NCBI GenBank assembly: GCA_021234155.1
Contig: JAJEKV010000004.1
Location: forward strand, 10,358,109-10,422,108
Length of the DNA stretch: 64,000 nt
Direction: 5' to 3'
Origin: Isoetes taiwanensis
Taxonomy: Eukaryota > Streptophyta > Lycopodiopsida > Isoetales > Isoetaceae
Under the pieces are notes generated by a model. That model saw only the letters and a list, made by a program, of their open reading frames with translations, was not told the DNA's origin and did no database searches. The translations under genes were made by a program, and so were the position numbers. The stretch's first letter is position 1. Every line of letters begins with the position of its first letter. Positions 34,613-43,780 of the stretch are shown here, piece by piece.

Positions 34613-35114
34613 AGGGTAACAGAAAGGGGGGAAAAGGAAAAGGGATGAGGAAAGAGAGAACGTGAAGGGGTAAAACAACACGGTAAAAGGGGAAAAAAAA
34701 GAGAGGGAAAAGGGTGGGGATAAGAGAAGAGAAAAATGCATGGGAAAAGGGAAAGAGAAAGAAAAAATCAAAAGGGAGAAGGGAAGTGAAGGGAGCGGAG
34801 CCTGAGAAAAGGGCATGAAGAAAGGGGAACAGGTAAAGGGGAAAAGGGAAGGGGAAATGGCATAGAAAAAAAGGAAAGAATCGGAAAAAGGGTAGAGAAT
34901 GGGAAAAGGAAGGAAAGGAAAAAGAGCAAAGGAAAAGGAAAGGGAAAAAGAGCATGGGAAAGAGGACAAAAAGGGAAAGGGTGAGGAAAGAAAAAAAGGG
35001 AAGGAAAAAATGACATGGGAAAGGAAAAGAGAGAGGGAAAAGGAAGGGAAAAGGGGCACTGAGAAAAGGAAAAAAGTGGAAGGTTGGGAAAATGAGGAAA
35101 AGGGCAGTGAAAAA
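34613..35114. repeat. Polypurine tract, left part
   Basis: About 500 bp almost purely of A and G on the plus strand, in words such as GGGAAAAGG and AAAGGGGAAAA, with scattered ATG, CTG and TGG interruptions. Long open frames on the minus strand (Phe/Ser/Pro/Leu-rich) and plus strand (Lys/Glu/Gly-rich) are compositional artefacts. It lies inside the old gypsy element between protease and reverse transcriptase. Confidence 0.95.
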
Positions 35115-35350
35115 GATAGATAGATAGATAAATAGTAGTTTTAACGTCACGCCACTAGGCAGCATCCAACTGGACATGTGACCACACACCACACTACATT
35201 GCTTGGTTGGGCCCTGCCCCCAACCACCTTACATTGCGTCCGTTGGGATTTGACCCCCAACAGTACCGAGTGCGATTCTGGGCGGTCTCGAACTCGAGAC
35301 CACATTGCTAAGGAACTAGTGTGTTACCACTAGACCAAACGCCCAGACGC
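35115..35350 (-). mobile_element. tRNA-derived SINE with (TATC)n tail
   Basis: Read on the minus strand it starts GGGCGTTTGGTCTAGTGGTA (A box at 35,327-35,337), has the B box GAGTTCGAGACC (35,284-35,295), a tRNA-unrelated body, and a tail of ATCT repeats at 35,134-35,115. Such elements are transcribed by RNA polymerase III and mobilised by LINE enzymes. It interrupts the polypurine tract; GAAAAAG on both sides could be the target duplication but is uninformative in such flanks. Confidence 0.8.
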
Positions 35351-35945
35351 AAAGAAAAAGAAAAAGGGAGGGGCAAAGGAGGCACAAAAGGGCAAAGGAG
35401 GCACAAAAGGGAGGCACAAAAGGGTACTGAGAAAAGCGAAAGGGTGACAAAAGAATGAAAAAGGAAGGGAAAGGAAAAAGGAAAAGAAAGGCGGAAAGGG
35501 GGGAAGGGAAGGGAAAACGGGCACGAGGAAAAGGAGAGAGGGAAATGGAAAAAGAGAAGCGAAAAAAGGCAAGGGATAAAGAGGAAGAGGATGGGGAAAG
35601 GAAGAAAAGGGGCACATGAAAAGGTGAGGAAAAGAGAGAGAAAAAAGTGTATGGAAAAAGGGAAAGTGAAAACGAAAAGGAAAAAGAAGGGGAAAAATGG
35701 GAAGGGCGGGAAAAGAATGAAAAATGAAGGAAAAAAGTCCGTCAGAAAAAAAGGAAGGGAAAAAGGGAAAGGGGGAAGGAAACGGAAGAGAAAGGAGAAG
35801 GGGATTAAAAAAAAGGGGGAGAAGGAAAAAAAAGACGTGTAGGAGAAAAATGAGAAAAAAGGGAAAAGGAAAGTGTGTAGGTAAACGAGGAAAAAGAGAA
35901 ATAGGAGATAGACCAAAGGCAAAGGGAAGAGGAAGGGTGTCGAAT
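35351..35945. repeat. Polypurine tract, right part
   Basis: About 600 bp of A/G-only sequence resuming after the SINE with the same word content as the left part. It holds the longest spurious ORF of the area on the minus strand (213 codons, Phe/Pro/Ser/Leu). The SINE insertion evidently split one tract of more than 1 kb. Confidence 0.95.
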
Positions 35946-36119
35946 GCACAAAAACCTCTTAAAGCTCAGCAATGCTGGGCTTGGTTTCTATTATATTAGA
36001 TTTATGAAAAGGAGTCTGAGCTGAATAGATTTTCGTCCACACAAAGTCCCAACTTATGCTGGGCACCATTACTAGTCTATGATAACTAGTTGATTAGTGG
36101 CCCAGTAATGAATACTCTT

Positions 36120-36365
36120 AGTTTAGCGAAGAAAGGGGCGACCAACAAGCATTTCGTAATCACTGGGGTCTTCTTTTGCTCGCTAGACACCAAATTCTAG
36201 ACGAAACTTAAGATCTCTTATATTGATAGTAAGCTGAGGCGTGATGCCTTGTGGTCGTGTAATGTGGCCATCAGCAAGCTTGATATCATAGGGCACTCGG
36301 TATAGTTGTTTAATGTCTAATTGCTATCGGAGTTTGTCCGTAATGAGATTTACCGCGTTGTCTCT
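36120..36365 (-). pseudogene. Old gypsy element: aspartic protease region
   Basis: The minus strand gives VNLITDKLR-stop-QLDIKQLY, then VPYDIKLADGHITRPQGITP, then LTINIRDLKFRLEFGV, and DYEMLVGRPFLR. This is the second half of a retropepsin-like domain of gypsy elements (ADG..PxGI.., ending LLGRPFL). The protease matures Gag and Pol. The active-site DTG region is not preserved. Two in-frame stops interrupt it. Confidence 0.7.
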
Positions 36366-37009
36366 ATCAAATGAATGACTGTCTGAGCGCCTACCGTGGC
36401 ATGGACCATTGGTGTCGAAGTTGCCACAGCTCCAACGAGGATTGTGGGCAAAGACAATTGTTCATGGAGGGCGGGACAAAGTTTGAGAATGGTGGACAAA
36501 CTTAAAAGAATCTTGATTTTGGCTAGTTCTTCTTGTAGTTCCAAAGGGATACATTGGGGGTATCCACGGAGGGCTGTCCTTGAGGTAAGGAGGCAACAAC
36601 CTCTTTCAGGAGTTCAACTTTTGCAATAATATTGGGATGTGTATGCCTGCGTGGGGAGGTGTGGATATAGATGGTTAAACTCCCTTGGCTTGAGAACGGT
36701 TAGTAGCGTGGACAGTAGCCAATGTGTGGCCTTCTGGTGCTTGCATAAGGCGGAGAATATTTGTCGAAATTTGGGCATGACATTTGGTATCAGGTGATCA
36801 AGATCAGGTGCGAAATGGACAGATTTGGAAGGAGCATCTACTGGAATAGTTTCCACCGCATAAGCAGACCTGGTGTCCTGAGGTGTAAGGAGGTAAGTGC
36901 GGGTGCCTTGAGTTTGCGGGAAACCAATCCAACCCAGTTTGAATATTGAACCGGAGGGTTCAAGGCTTGATAAATTTCTTCTTGAGCTTGTTGATCTAAG
37001 GTGGGTTGA
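36366..37009 (-). pseudogene. Old gypsy element: gag-protease linker region
   Basis: Minus-strand open pieces (PTLDQQAQEEIYQALNPPVQ, YSNWVGLV; then VDAPSKSVHFAPDL) have no named domain, but they run in order from the gag zinc-knuckle text at 41.6-42.0 kb to the protease at 36.3 kb once the younger insertion is removed. The frame carrying PSQPTLDQQAQ crosses the target-site copy, showing that the coding text was continuous before insertion. Confidence 0.55.
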
Positions 37010-37014
37010 GAAGG
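37010..37014. other. Target-site duplication GAAGG, left copy
   Basis: GAAGG borders the left LTR end (TGTTGCACTC) and is repeated at 41,568-41,572 immediately outside the right LTR end. A 5 bp duplication is the usual size for gypsy integrases. Confidence 0.9.
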
Positions 37015-38441
37015 TGTTGCACTCAGAAGTGTGGACCTCAGTGCAACACCCAAACTAGCAAATGGCCTTTTGATTGAATTCTTCTCTTTTCAAGTATTAA
37101 GCTGAGATGTATGCAGTCTGGAACTCCAACACAAACAAGTTAGCTCGAATTCGTCTCTTTTCAAGTATTAAGCTGAGCTGTATGCAGTCTGGTACTCCAA
37201 CTCAAACAAGTTAGCTCTCGCAAATATTTTAAGCCAACAATAAGCTCACAGGATACGTTCTCTCTAGCAAAATCAATTTGCATTCCATTCAATTTTCCAA
37301 ACAAACTTATTGCTTAACTATGAAGTTCACATCATTTCTCAAAAATCTAAGCATCCATATCACCACAACTCTCCATTCGCTCAAGAAAGCATTGCCCAAA
37401 CAATATTGCCTATTAGTTTTCAAAAATGTCAAATATTCTCAATCTCTTAATGTTTAAACATTCCAAATCTTCACGAATTTCTAATAACTGTTCTTCTTCA
37501 TATTTCTTATTCAAATCGAGTTCACCAATAGCTAAAAGAAACTCGCCTCAAGCTGCCGAGAACCACCATTTTTCTGCCGCCTCTGCTTCAAATATCCTCC
37601 CCCTCCGTTTCCAATCGGTTCGGCACTTCTTCAGCATTCGGTTAATGTGAAATAGAAAGTTTCTACTTCGAATTTCTGATGCGCGCGAGATCCAGAATCA
37701 GACATTTACTGTAGCAATTTACTGTAGCAATGAGACATTCGTTTAGCTAGATATCCTTAATTTTATTTTCTATTTCAATGGTCGTTTTACCATAGTAACC
37801 ATAAGACCATTGAAAACGATAACTTCTTTCTCAAACTTCGAGTCCTCTCCAACTACAGACCTTGCAGGTTCAAGCTGTAAATAACTCAGATATATCTGTA
37901 GGGCAACAATAAGGCTGAGCATCATGAATGCATGACTACATTTTCTTCACTGTAGACGTAACGAACTTGATGTGTCATGATATCAACTTGATGAATGAAA
38001 TTTGCTCACTCTAACCAACTGCCCATGCAATCATCTTCTTTCATTTATTTTGACCTGATAACGCAGATCCTGTTAAAGGGATGATGTAAACATTGTCCCT
38101 CCTGATGTAAGCAAATTACATATTTTCTCAAGTCCAAAACCTGTTTTCTCAAATCCAAATAATTAAACCATGCACCTAGCTACAGTAACTCTGTCACCTG
38201 CCTGCACCTTGCTATGTGAACCTTCTCATTTCTTGGCTGCTATTAAGATTCTGCACCATGATAACTCCTTCATGGCCAAGGTGTGTTCATAAACACACCA
38301 AGAGATGTTCCAACACACCAGGCCCTCTTGCAAACTCATGGCTCTGCTCCCAATTAACTCTAGAAAATGACTTATCTGCAAACACACACAACATATTAGA
38401 TTGAAAAGGACTTCTGCTCAAATGTTGCACAGAGTGCAACA
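37015..38441 (-). repeat. 3' LTR of the nested gypsy element
   Basis: It runs from TGTTGCACTCTGTGCAACA (38,441 downward) to ..GAGTGCAACA (37,015), 1427 bp. Bases 38,309-38,441 match the right LTR stub 41,437-41,567 with few differences. A 71 bp tandem duplication lies inside at 37,083-37,224 (TCTCTTTTCAAGTATTAAG in each copy). Confidence 0.88.
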
Positions 38442-38483
38442 TTTCTTGCCCAAACAAAGGATTGGGCTGGTCCCTTCAGCCCA

Positions 38484-39180
38484 TTAAGGCCAATATCTTT
38501 TGAGATGAAGCACATTGACGGGGTTGGGCAGCTGCTTCATATTTCCATCGGTGAGTATGTAAGAATTAGTACCAGCTTTGCCTTTAATGAAAAACGGTCC
38601 CTCCCACAAGCCTGCAAACTTAGGTGCGTTATCCTCAAGTGCTTTATTCCATTTCAGTACCAGATCACCCACTTCGAAGTTTCTTGGCTGCCCATGTTTT
38701 CTTTCAAAGTTCTTTTGCATCCGCTTCTTACTCATAATCAGGCTATCTAGAGCAACAAATCTCATTTCATCCAATTCAAGCAATGCGTCCAATCTGCGTT
38801 GGTGAGCTTCTCGATCTGTTTGCATGACCTCGCACGCCACTTCAAGTACAGGTATCTCCAAATGGATTGGTAGATGTGCTTCTGTCCCATATGTCAGCTC
38901 ATATGGTGTAAACCCTGTGCTTTGCTTAACTGTCATTCTATACGCCCACAGTGCATTATGCAACTTCTCATGCCAGTCTCTTCTATGTACACTCACTGTT
39001 TTCTTCAAGATATTTTTTAGCACTTTATTTGTGGCTTCTGACTGTCCATTTCCTTGCGGATAGTAGGAGCTACTTTTTGTATGCTTTATCTTCATCGCTT
39101 TGCACATGTTCCCCACTACATTGTTAATGAAATGGCTTCCCCTATCTGTTATCAGCTTGAAAGGCACCTCAACCTGCTGT
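38484..39180 (-). pseudogene. Gypsy integrase core and C-terminus
   Basis: A 227-codon open frame reads LITDRGSHFINNVVGNMCKA (second catalytic Asp), SSYYPQGNGQSEATNKVLKN (catalytic Glu region), then WAYRMTVKQSTGFTPYELTY and a C-terminal SH3-like module (FEVGDLVLKW..KFAGLWEGPFFI). Integrase joins element DNA to the chromosome. It lacks the first Asp, which would sit in the broken stretch near 39,180. The downstream LTR begins 43 bp beyond the stop. No chromodomain follows, in keeping with non-chromovirus gypsy lineages. Confidence 0.9.
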
Positions 39181-39188
39181 AAATATTC

Positions 39189-39518
39189 TCAACTAGGAAT
39201 TTGGCTGTAGCTTGAGCTGTGGCTTCCCTCAAAGCAACCGCTTCTGCCCACTTCGTGAAAAGGTCTGTGGCCAAGCGGGCCTGGCACCAAGATTCTTCTA
39301 CCATGCATTTGGCATTGTTGACATCTCAAAACTTTGTTATGGCAATTCTTGAACATACTAGGCCAGTAGTAACCTGCTCTCAGGACCTTATTCACTGTAA
39401 GCTTGCTCGAGAAATGTCCACCGCATACTCCTCCATGGCATTTCTCCATGACCAATTCTTGCTCTTCCTCATTGAGACATCTAAGGTAAAGACCTGACCT
39501 GTCTTTGAAGCACAACAC
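39189..39518 (-). pseudogene. Gypsy integrase zinc-finger domain
   Basis: The frame reads YLRCLNEEEQELVMEKCHGG, CGGHFSSKLTVNKVLRAGYYWP and CHNKVLRCQQCQMHGR. This is the HHCC zinc finger: histidines in CHGG..GGHF and cysteines in RCQQC. It ends in frameshifted text near 39,200 where the first catalytic Asp is expected. It overlaps the end of the RNase H frame by about 40 bases in another frame, so a frameshift joins the two. Confidence 0.88.
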
Positions 39519-40191
39519 ACCCCCCTACCATTACATATTTCAAGCAACTTTCCTTGAACTTCTTAGCTGCTTGCCAGTTCAAACCCTCTGGGACTGTTTG
39601 TTGTGTTAAATATTGCATAATAGGTACCATCCACGAGTCCTGCATGCTGATGAATGTCACTTCTGATATAACCAATCCTGATGGTGTTTGTTCTTCACTG
39701 CCAATGCATTCATTCCCTTTGCTAATCAGATCATGCTGATAAAAGGCATATGGTAGATATACACTGGGATCCTTGTTTTTGGTGTATATTTCTACCTTTA
39801 AGTCATACTCAATCAGCCGTGCTGCCCACCTATAAAGTTTGTCCTTTTTCTTCCCCTTACTCATAAGAAACTTCATTGGATTATGCTTCATGTAAACCAC
39901 TACTATTTGTCGAAGAAACATATGACCCTGTTTGTCTACTAAATATATCAAGGCGGCAGCATATTTCTCACTTAAGGGATACTTCTCCTCAGTTGGATTC
40001 CATTGTTTTCCAGCAAATTTCACAACATGCTTTCCTTGCATCAATGCCAACCCTAATGCTTTTGCTGTCACTGTTATGTAAGCTTCAAATGGCTTATGGT
40101 AATCAGGCTTCACCAAGACTTTTGCTGAACTCAAACTGGTTAGGATTTGCTCAAAAGCTGCTTGGCAAGTGCTATTCCAGTCAACGAGCAT
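39481..40191 (-). pseudogene. Gypsy RNase H domain
   Basis: A 236-codon frame reads WNSTCQAAFEQILTSLSSAK, VLVKPDYHKPFEAYITVTAK, ALGLALMQ, then NPTEEKYPLSEKYAAALIYL and LYRWAARLIEYDLKVEIYTK, the order of gypsy RNase H and its connection. The usual first catalytic Asp (normally in YxDAS) is replaced by Thr in AYITVTAKAL, so activity is doubtful. The open frame is long for a decayed element, pointing to moderate age. Confidence 0.88.
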
Positions 40192-40246
40192 TCCTTTGCT
40201 TTTGGCTATCGGTACTGTCCTACTCTTGTCAATTTAGTGATAGGGG

Positions 40247-41243
40247 CTACCATTGAGAGAAGTTTGGCACGTGGATCCAAAGAAAACTCAGTATACCTAC
40301 CAGTCTCTTCACTTCCTTGAGTGTCCTAGGTGGTGGCAGGGTTTTTATAATGTCTACTTTCTCTTGGGCTGCCTGCACCCCTGCTTTGGAGACTTTATGT
40401 CCCAGCAACATCCCTTCTTCCACATTAAAAATACATTTTTTGGGATTCAAGCACACGCTATATTCCCTGCACAACCTCAAACACGGTCTGCACAAAGCTT
40501 AATTGCTGCCCCCCGGGTGTTCCCAAGCAAAGGTCGTCTAGGTAAACCCTCAACTTGTCCTTTGGCATTGAATCAAACACTTTGTCCATGGTTCTCTGAA
40601 AAACAGAAGGCGCATTCATCAACCCGAACGGCATTTTAACCATGACAAACGTTCCCCATGATGTAATAAAGGATGTTTTTGATTGATCTTCTTCCCTAAC
40701 TGCTATCTGATTGAATCCGGAAAAACCATCTAGGAATGAGTACCTATCATTTCCAGCAACCGCATAAAGCACCTCCTCTAGAAAAGGCAAAGGATAGAAA
40801 TCTTTTTTGGTGGCCTTGTTTAGTTCCTGGTAATCGACACAGATTCTCAAACTCTTGTTCTTCTTCCTCACTGGCACTATACACGACACCCAATCAGGAT
40901 TTGCAATGTATCTGATCAAACCAGCCTACAACATTTTGTCAAGCTCCCATTTAATCAAAGGCTCCAAGGCTGGGTTAATCCTCCTAAGTCTTTGCGCTAT
41001 TGGTTTGGCCCCTTCTTTTAGTTCTATAGTGAATTACCTAACATGACTAGGTATTCCCTTTAACTCAGAGTAGTCCCAAGCAAATGTATCTGCGTACTCC
41101 TGAAAGGTATCAGTGTATTGTTGAAGAGCATCTTTTGAAGTTGTGATTCCCACACTCAAGGTTATGATCTCATCATTCTTTATGATCTGCACGTCTCTCA
41201 CGAGTTTCTCCTCGCTTGTGTCTATCACTAGGATAGGACACAT
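40247..41243 (-). pseudogene. Gypsy reverse transcriptase
   Basis: Starting at the leader LVRDVQIIKNDEIITLSVGI and YADTFAWDYSELKGIPSHVR, two stops are crossed before IPVRKKNKSLRICVDYQELN-type text. The RT then shows RICVDYQELNKATKKDFYPL, YSFLDGFSGFNQIAVREEDQ, MPFGLMNAPSVFQRTMDKVF and the catalytic YLDD (VYLDDLCLG). After a frameshift the thumb continues (CLNPKKCIFNVEEGMLLGHK). RT copies the element RNA into DNA. Motifs are in order, with one frameshift and two stops. Confidence 0.9.
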
Positions 41244-41436
41244 CTACTCCAGCTCTCCATCCTCCATATTTTCTTCGTCGATAGCTCCTATGCTCAGAAA
41301 TTCAAACAAGGCTCTCTTACATAGCTGATCAGCCGCTTCATTCTCTCCTCGTGGCACATGCTGGATAGCCCATTTCTCAAAAGATTGCAGCAGATCTGTT
41401 GCCCTCTTATGGTACTGTATCATGTCTTCATGCTTA
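41244..41436 (-). pseudogene. Second RNase H-like fragment upstream of RT
   Basis: The codons ATDLLQSFEKWAIQHVPRGE and NEAADQLCKRALFEFLSIGA match the C-terminal helix of plant-type RNase HI domains (WxIxHVPRExNxxAD.LA..A), the additional RNase H known from Tat-lineage gypsy elements. Here it lies before RT instead of between the first RNase H and integrase. Its N-terminal two thirds, with the first catalytic acids, are missing, cut at the fusion with the LTR stub at 41,437. Confidence 0.7.
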
Positions 41437-41567
41437 CAACACACCAGGCCCTCTTGCAAACTCATGGCTCTGCTCCCAATTAACTCTAGAAAATGACTTA
41501 TCTGCAAAAACACACAACATATTAGATTAAAAAGGACTTCTGCTCTAATGTTGCACAGAGTGCAACA
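41437..41567 (-). repeat. Truncated 5' LTR of the nested gypsy element
   Basis: 131 bp match 38,309-38,441 nearly exactly, begin (minus strand) with TGTTGCACTCTGTGCAACA, and stop abruptly at CAACACACCAGG. About 1.3 kb of LTR, the primer site, gag and protease were removed by the deletion that created this junction. Confidence 0.9.
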
Positions 41568-41572
41568 GAAGG
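41568..41572. other. Target-site duplication GAAGG, right copy
   Basis: Matches the left copy at 37,010-37,014 and directly abuts the LTR end TGCAACA. Confidence 0.9.
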
Positions 41573-42000
41573 CACTGGAGCTCTTGTTGTTGGGCTGAGC
41601 TGCACGTGAAAGTTTCTTTAGCACGGGGTGGGGGCCTTGTTTACTATTCGCGACCCATAGTTGGTAGGCCATGAGGAGGACCGAAGCAGTTTGATTTGTG
41701 TCAGGTAGTTGGACTTGAACTTGTGGAAGCTGAGGGCACATGGTAGTGGTGAGGCGCCATTCATGACAGTGATAGCATTGAGCTTTAGTAGGATCAAATA
41801 GTTGATGGGAAGACTGGCCACGTTGTGGCTGTTGTTGTGGTGTAGTTTGTACCTGAAGGACCATTTTCTGTCTGAAGGACGTAGGGTTAGCACGCGTACA
41901 TTCCTCCGTTTGCAATGCGGAGGTCTATTAGTGGAATTACGTTCGTTTGCTAGGTGGCCCTGATATTTGCAGTGAGATTCAATATAACACATTATCAACA
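41573..42000 (-). pseudogene. Old gypsy element: gag zinc-knuckle region
   Basis: On the minus strand a Gln-rich stretch (VQTTPQQQPQRGQSSHQLFD) leads into CYHCHEWRLTTTMCP, which fits the CCHC knuckle CX2CX4HX4C except that the His is Leu. Knuckles bind genomic RNA in Gag. The text continues through TSD and LTR of the nested element only by chance, so the 224-codon open frame at 41,244-41,915 is a chimera of old gag, LTR and RNase H pieces. Confidence 0.7.
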
Positions 42001-42990
42001 AAAGCTTTGTAAAATATGCTATCTTGGATGCTGCTGTCTCTCATAAATTAGATGACTATCAGATTAATAGAAGCACAAACAAACCACAAACAAAATTTGC
42101 ACATTTTTTATGGACAAAAATGAATTTGAGAACTCGTTGTGCAGCATAACATATCTGTTGTAATACACAAATTTGAGAAGAAAGACTGTGTATCCTAACT
42201 TCATTTACCAAGAAACCTGATGCTTCTGACGCAGTACACTTCTCATTCTATGGCAAATCGATTATAGGTCGATAGAAATATACAAGGGTCTCAATAGAAC
42301 GCTGGAACAATGGATGACTAAAAAAATCTAGCCTAGTTTAAAAAATGCTGCTGGGACAGCCCGACTGTTCATCTTCCACAACTGTTAGATGATTGGAAAT
42401 GAATAGAAAAAAAGAGGTCACCAAACATCTATTCCACCATTGTGCTGCAGACATAAAAAAAATATAAGTTATGCAACACTTTCTTCTTCATTGAATTATT
42501 CTGCAAACTCCAAAAATATTAGATCACAAAATCAAGGAGGAAGGCGAGGAAATTGGAAATTTAGAAAATGGAGCATAAATTCTTACACCTAGAATGGCCT
42601 GAGACCTCTCCAACGCAACTCCTTTTTTTTTTTTTCTCATATATTTCTCCATTCTTGCAAATCTCAAAGATCTGGTACTCGGCACTACAGTTTCTAGCTA
42701 TAATTTCCGCATATGAACAATTGTTCTTGCAAATTTGCTTCTCGAACTAAATTTCTTGGAAAATAAGTTTTAAACATCAAGAAATTGAATAAATGCTCAT
42801 CTAGCTATAGAAATTGAAGAACTGGATGGTACAGAAACATCTTTCTTCGAATTCGGATAGAATTTAAAGCTTTTGCTTAGATGATCTTCATATAAGAGCT
42901 TTCTGTACTTCAAAATACGAGATCTTTACCTACCTTAGTCCGGCAACATTAGGCAGTCATACACCTATTTCTTTGGGAAATCAACTAAGG
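42001..42990. other. No feature seen
   Basis: AT-rich DNA with no recognised gene, repeat or RNA. It may contain the start and 5' LTR of the old gypsy element, but no LTR partner was identified. Confidence 0.4.
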
Positions 42991-43780
42991 ATGTTTTATT
43001 CTTCTGCAGTAAAAAAGATATTGTATTTGCCAGTCCGAGCTTATGAAGCAGCTAAACTTAGAGTGATGAGTGCGGGCTTCTTTACCCAGCTAGTACAATT
43101 GATAGCATCATTAGAGAACATGTTGCCAGCTTCAGGAGACGGGAAGGCTTTCTTAGTAGTGAACTTAATTTTTATTTTTTGCTGACTACCTTCTTACAGA
43201 ATAAGAAGAAAGGACTATCAACAGAGCTTCCTGAGATGATGGAAGATAGAAATATTGGGACTTCTCTTCTATTTGAATCAGAGAATTTCTGGGGTGAGTT
43301 GGGTTTGAAATTACCAGGAATCACACGATTATATGGCCGGGGAAGATAGCCTATAGAAACCTGTGTTGACCGGGCGCTCATTCACAAGTAGCTAAGCGAT
43401 AGCGATCAAAAAACTCTAATTTATACGGATCTAGTCAAATATGCAACATTCCCTATGATACTTTATCTTTTAGGTCTTTGGGGGATTTTCTCAAATAGAA
43501 CCTTATTCAGAAGGATAAAGAAGAAAGAAGCAGACTTAAGGCGAGCGAGGCAAGCAAGTTGCTTCAAGCAGTACCGAGGGCGGGTATGAAAGATTCACCT
43601 TGTTTGAACAAGACTGCTTGTACAAAAAGATCTCAATGTTATTCAGGAAGAAGTTCATAATCCTCTCCATACACTTCTCTCTAGTTCAATTAACCCGATG
43701 ACATGAAGAAAGGTTCGAGAGGCGAGGCTTCAAAAGAAATGAGCAGTGTATCGGGGAGGCACAACACATATATTTGACCA
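42991..43780 (+). other. Possible mitochondrial insertion with nad4L-like fragment
   Basis: At 43,425-43,500 the codons (starting ACG) read TDLVKYATFPMILYLLGLWG then IFSNR, close to the N-terminus of mitochondrial NADH dehydrogenase subunit 4L (MDLxKYxTFSMIxFxLGxWGIxxNR). In many plants that start is an ACG edited to AUG in RNA, which supports organelle origin. After about 25 codons the match ends in a basic tail (RIKKKEADLRRARQAS). The flanks look organelle-like but were not recognised. This would be a nuclear copy of mitochondrial DNA; the extent is a guess. Confidence 0.45.

Larger units (their letters stand above)
37015..41567 (-). mobile_element. Nested gypsy LTR retrotransposon (internally deleted)
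   Basis: The element is 4553 bp, runs on the minus strand and is flanked by GAAGG on both sides. Its outer ends form a perfect 10 bp inverted pair, TGTTGCACTC / GAGTGCAACA. The left LTR (the 3' LTR) is full length, while the right LTR (5') keeps only its first 131 bp and is fused to an RNase H-like fragment. The order from right to left is LTR stub, RNase H-like piece, RT, RNase H, integrase zinc finger, integrase core, LTR. Gag and protease are missing. It sits inside the gag region of an older minus-strand gypsy element. Confidence 0.92.

Noticed and set aside
34523-35192. Long Phe/Ser/Pro/Leu-rich ORFs of 178 and 216 codons on the minus strand
   Set aside because: They are translations of the pyrimidine strand of the polypurine tract, overlap in several frames and have no domain features.
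35308-35949. 213-codon hydrophobic ORF on the minus strand that mimics a multi-span membrane protein
   Set aside because: Same cause: C/T-only sequence yields Phe, Leu, Ser and Pro whatever the frame.
41244-41915. Single 224-codon gene
   Set aside because: The frame crosses an LTR boundary and a target-site duplication, so it is an accidental chimera of three unrelated pieces.
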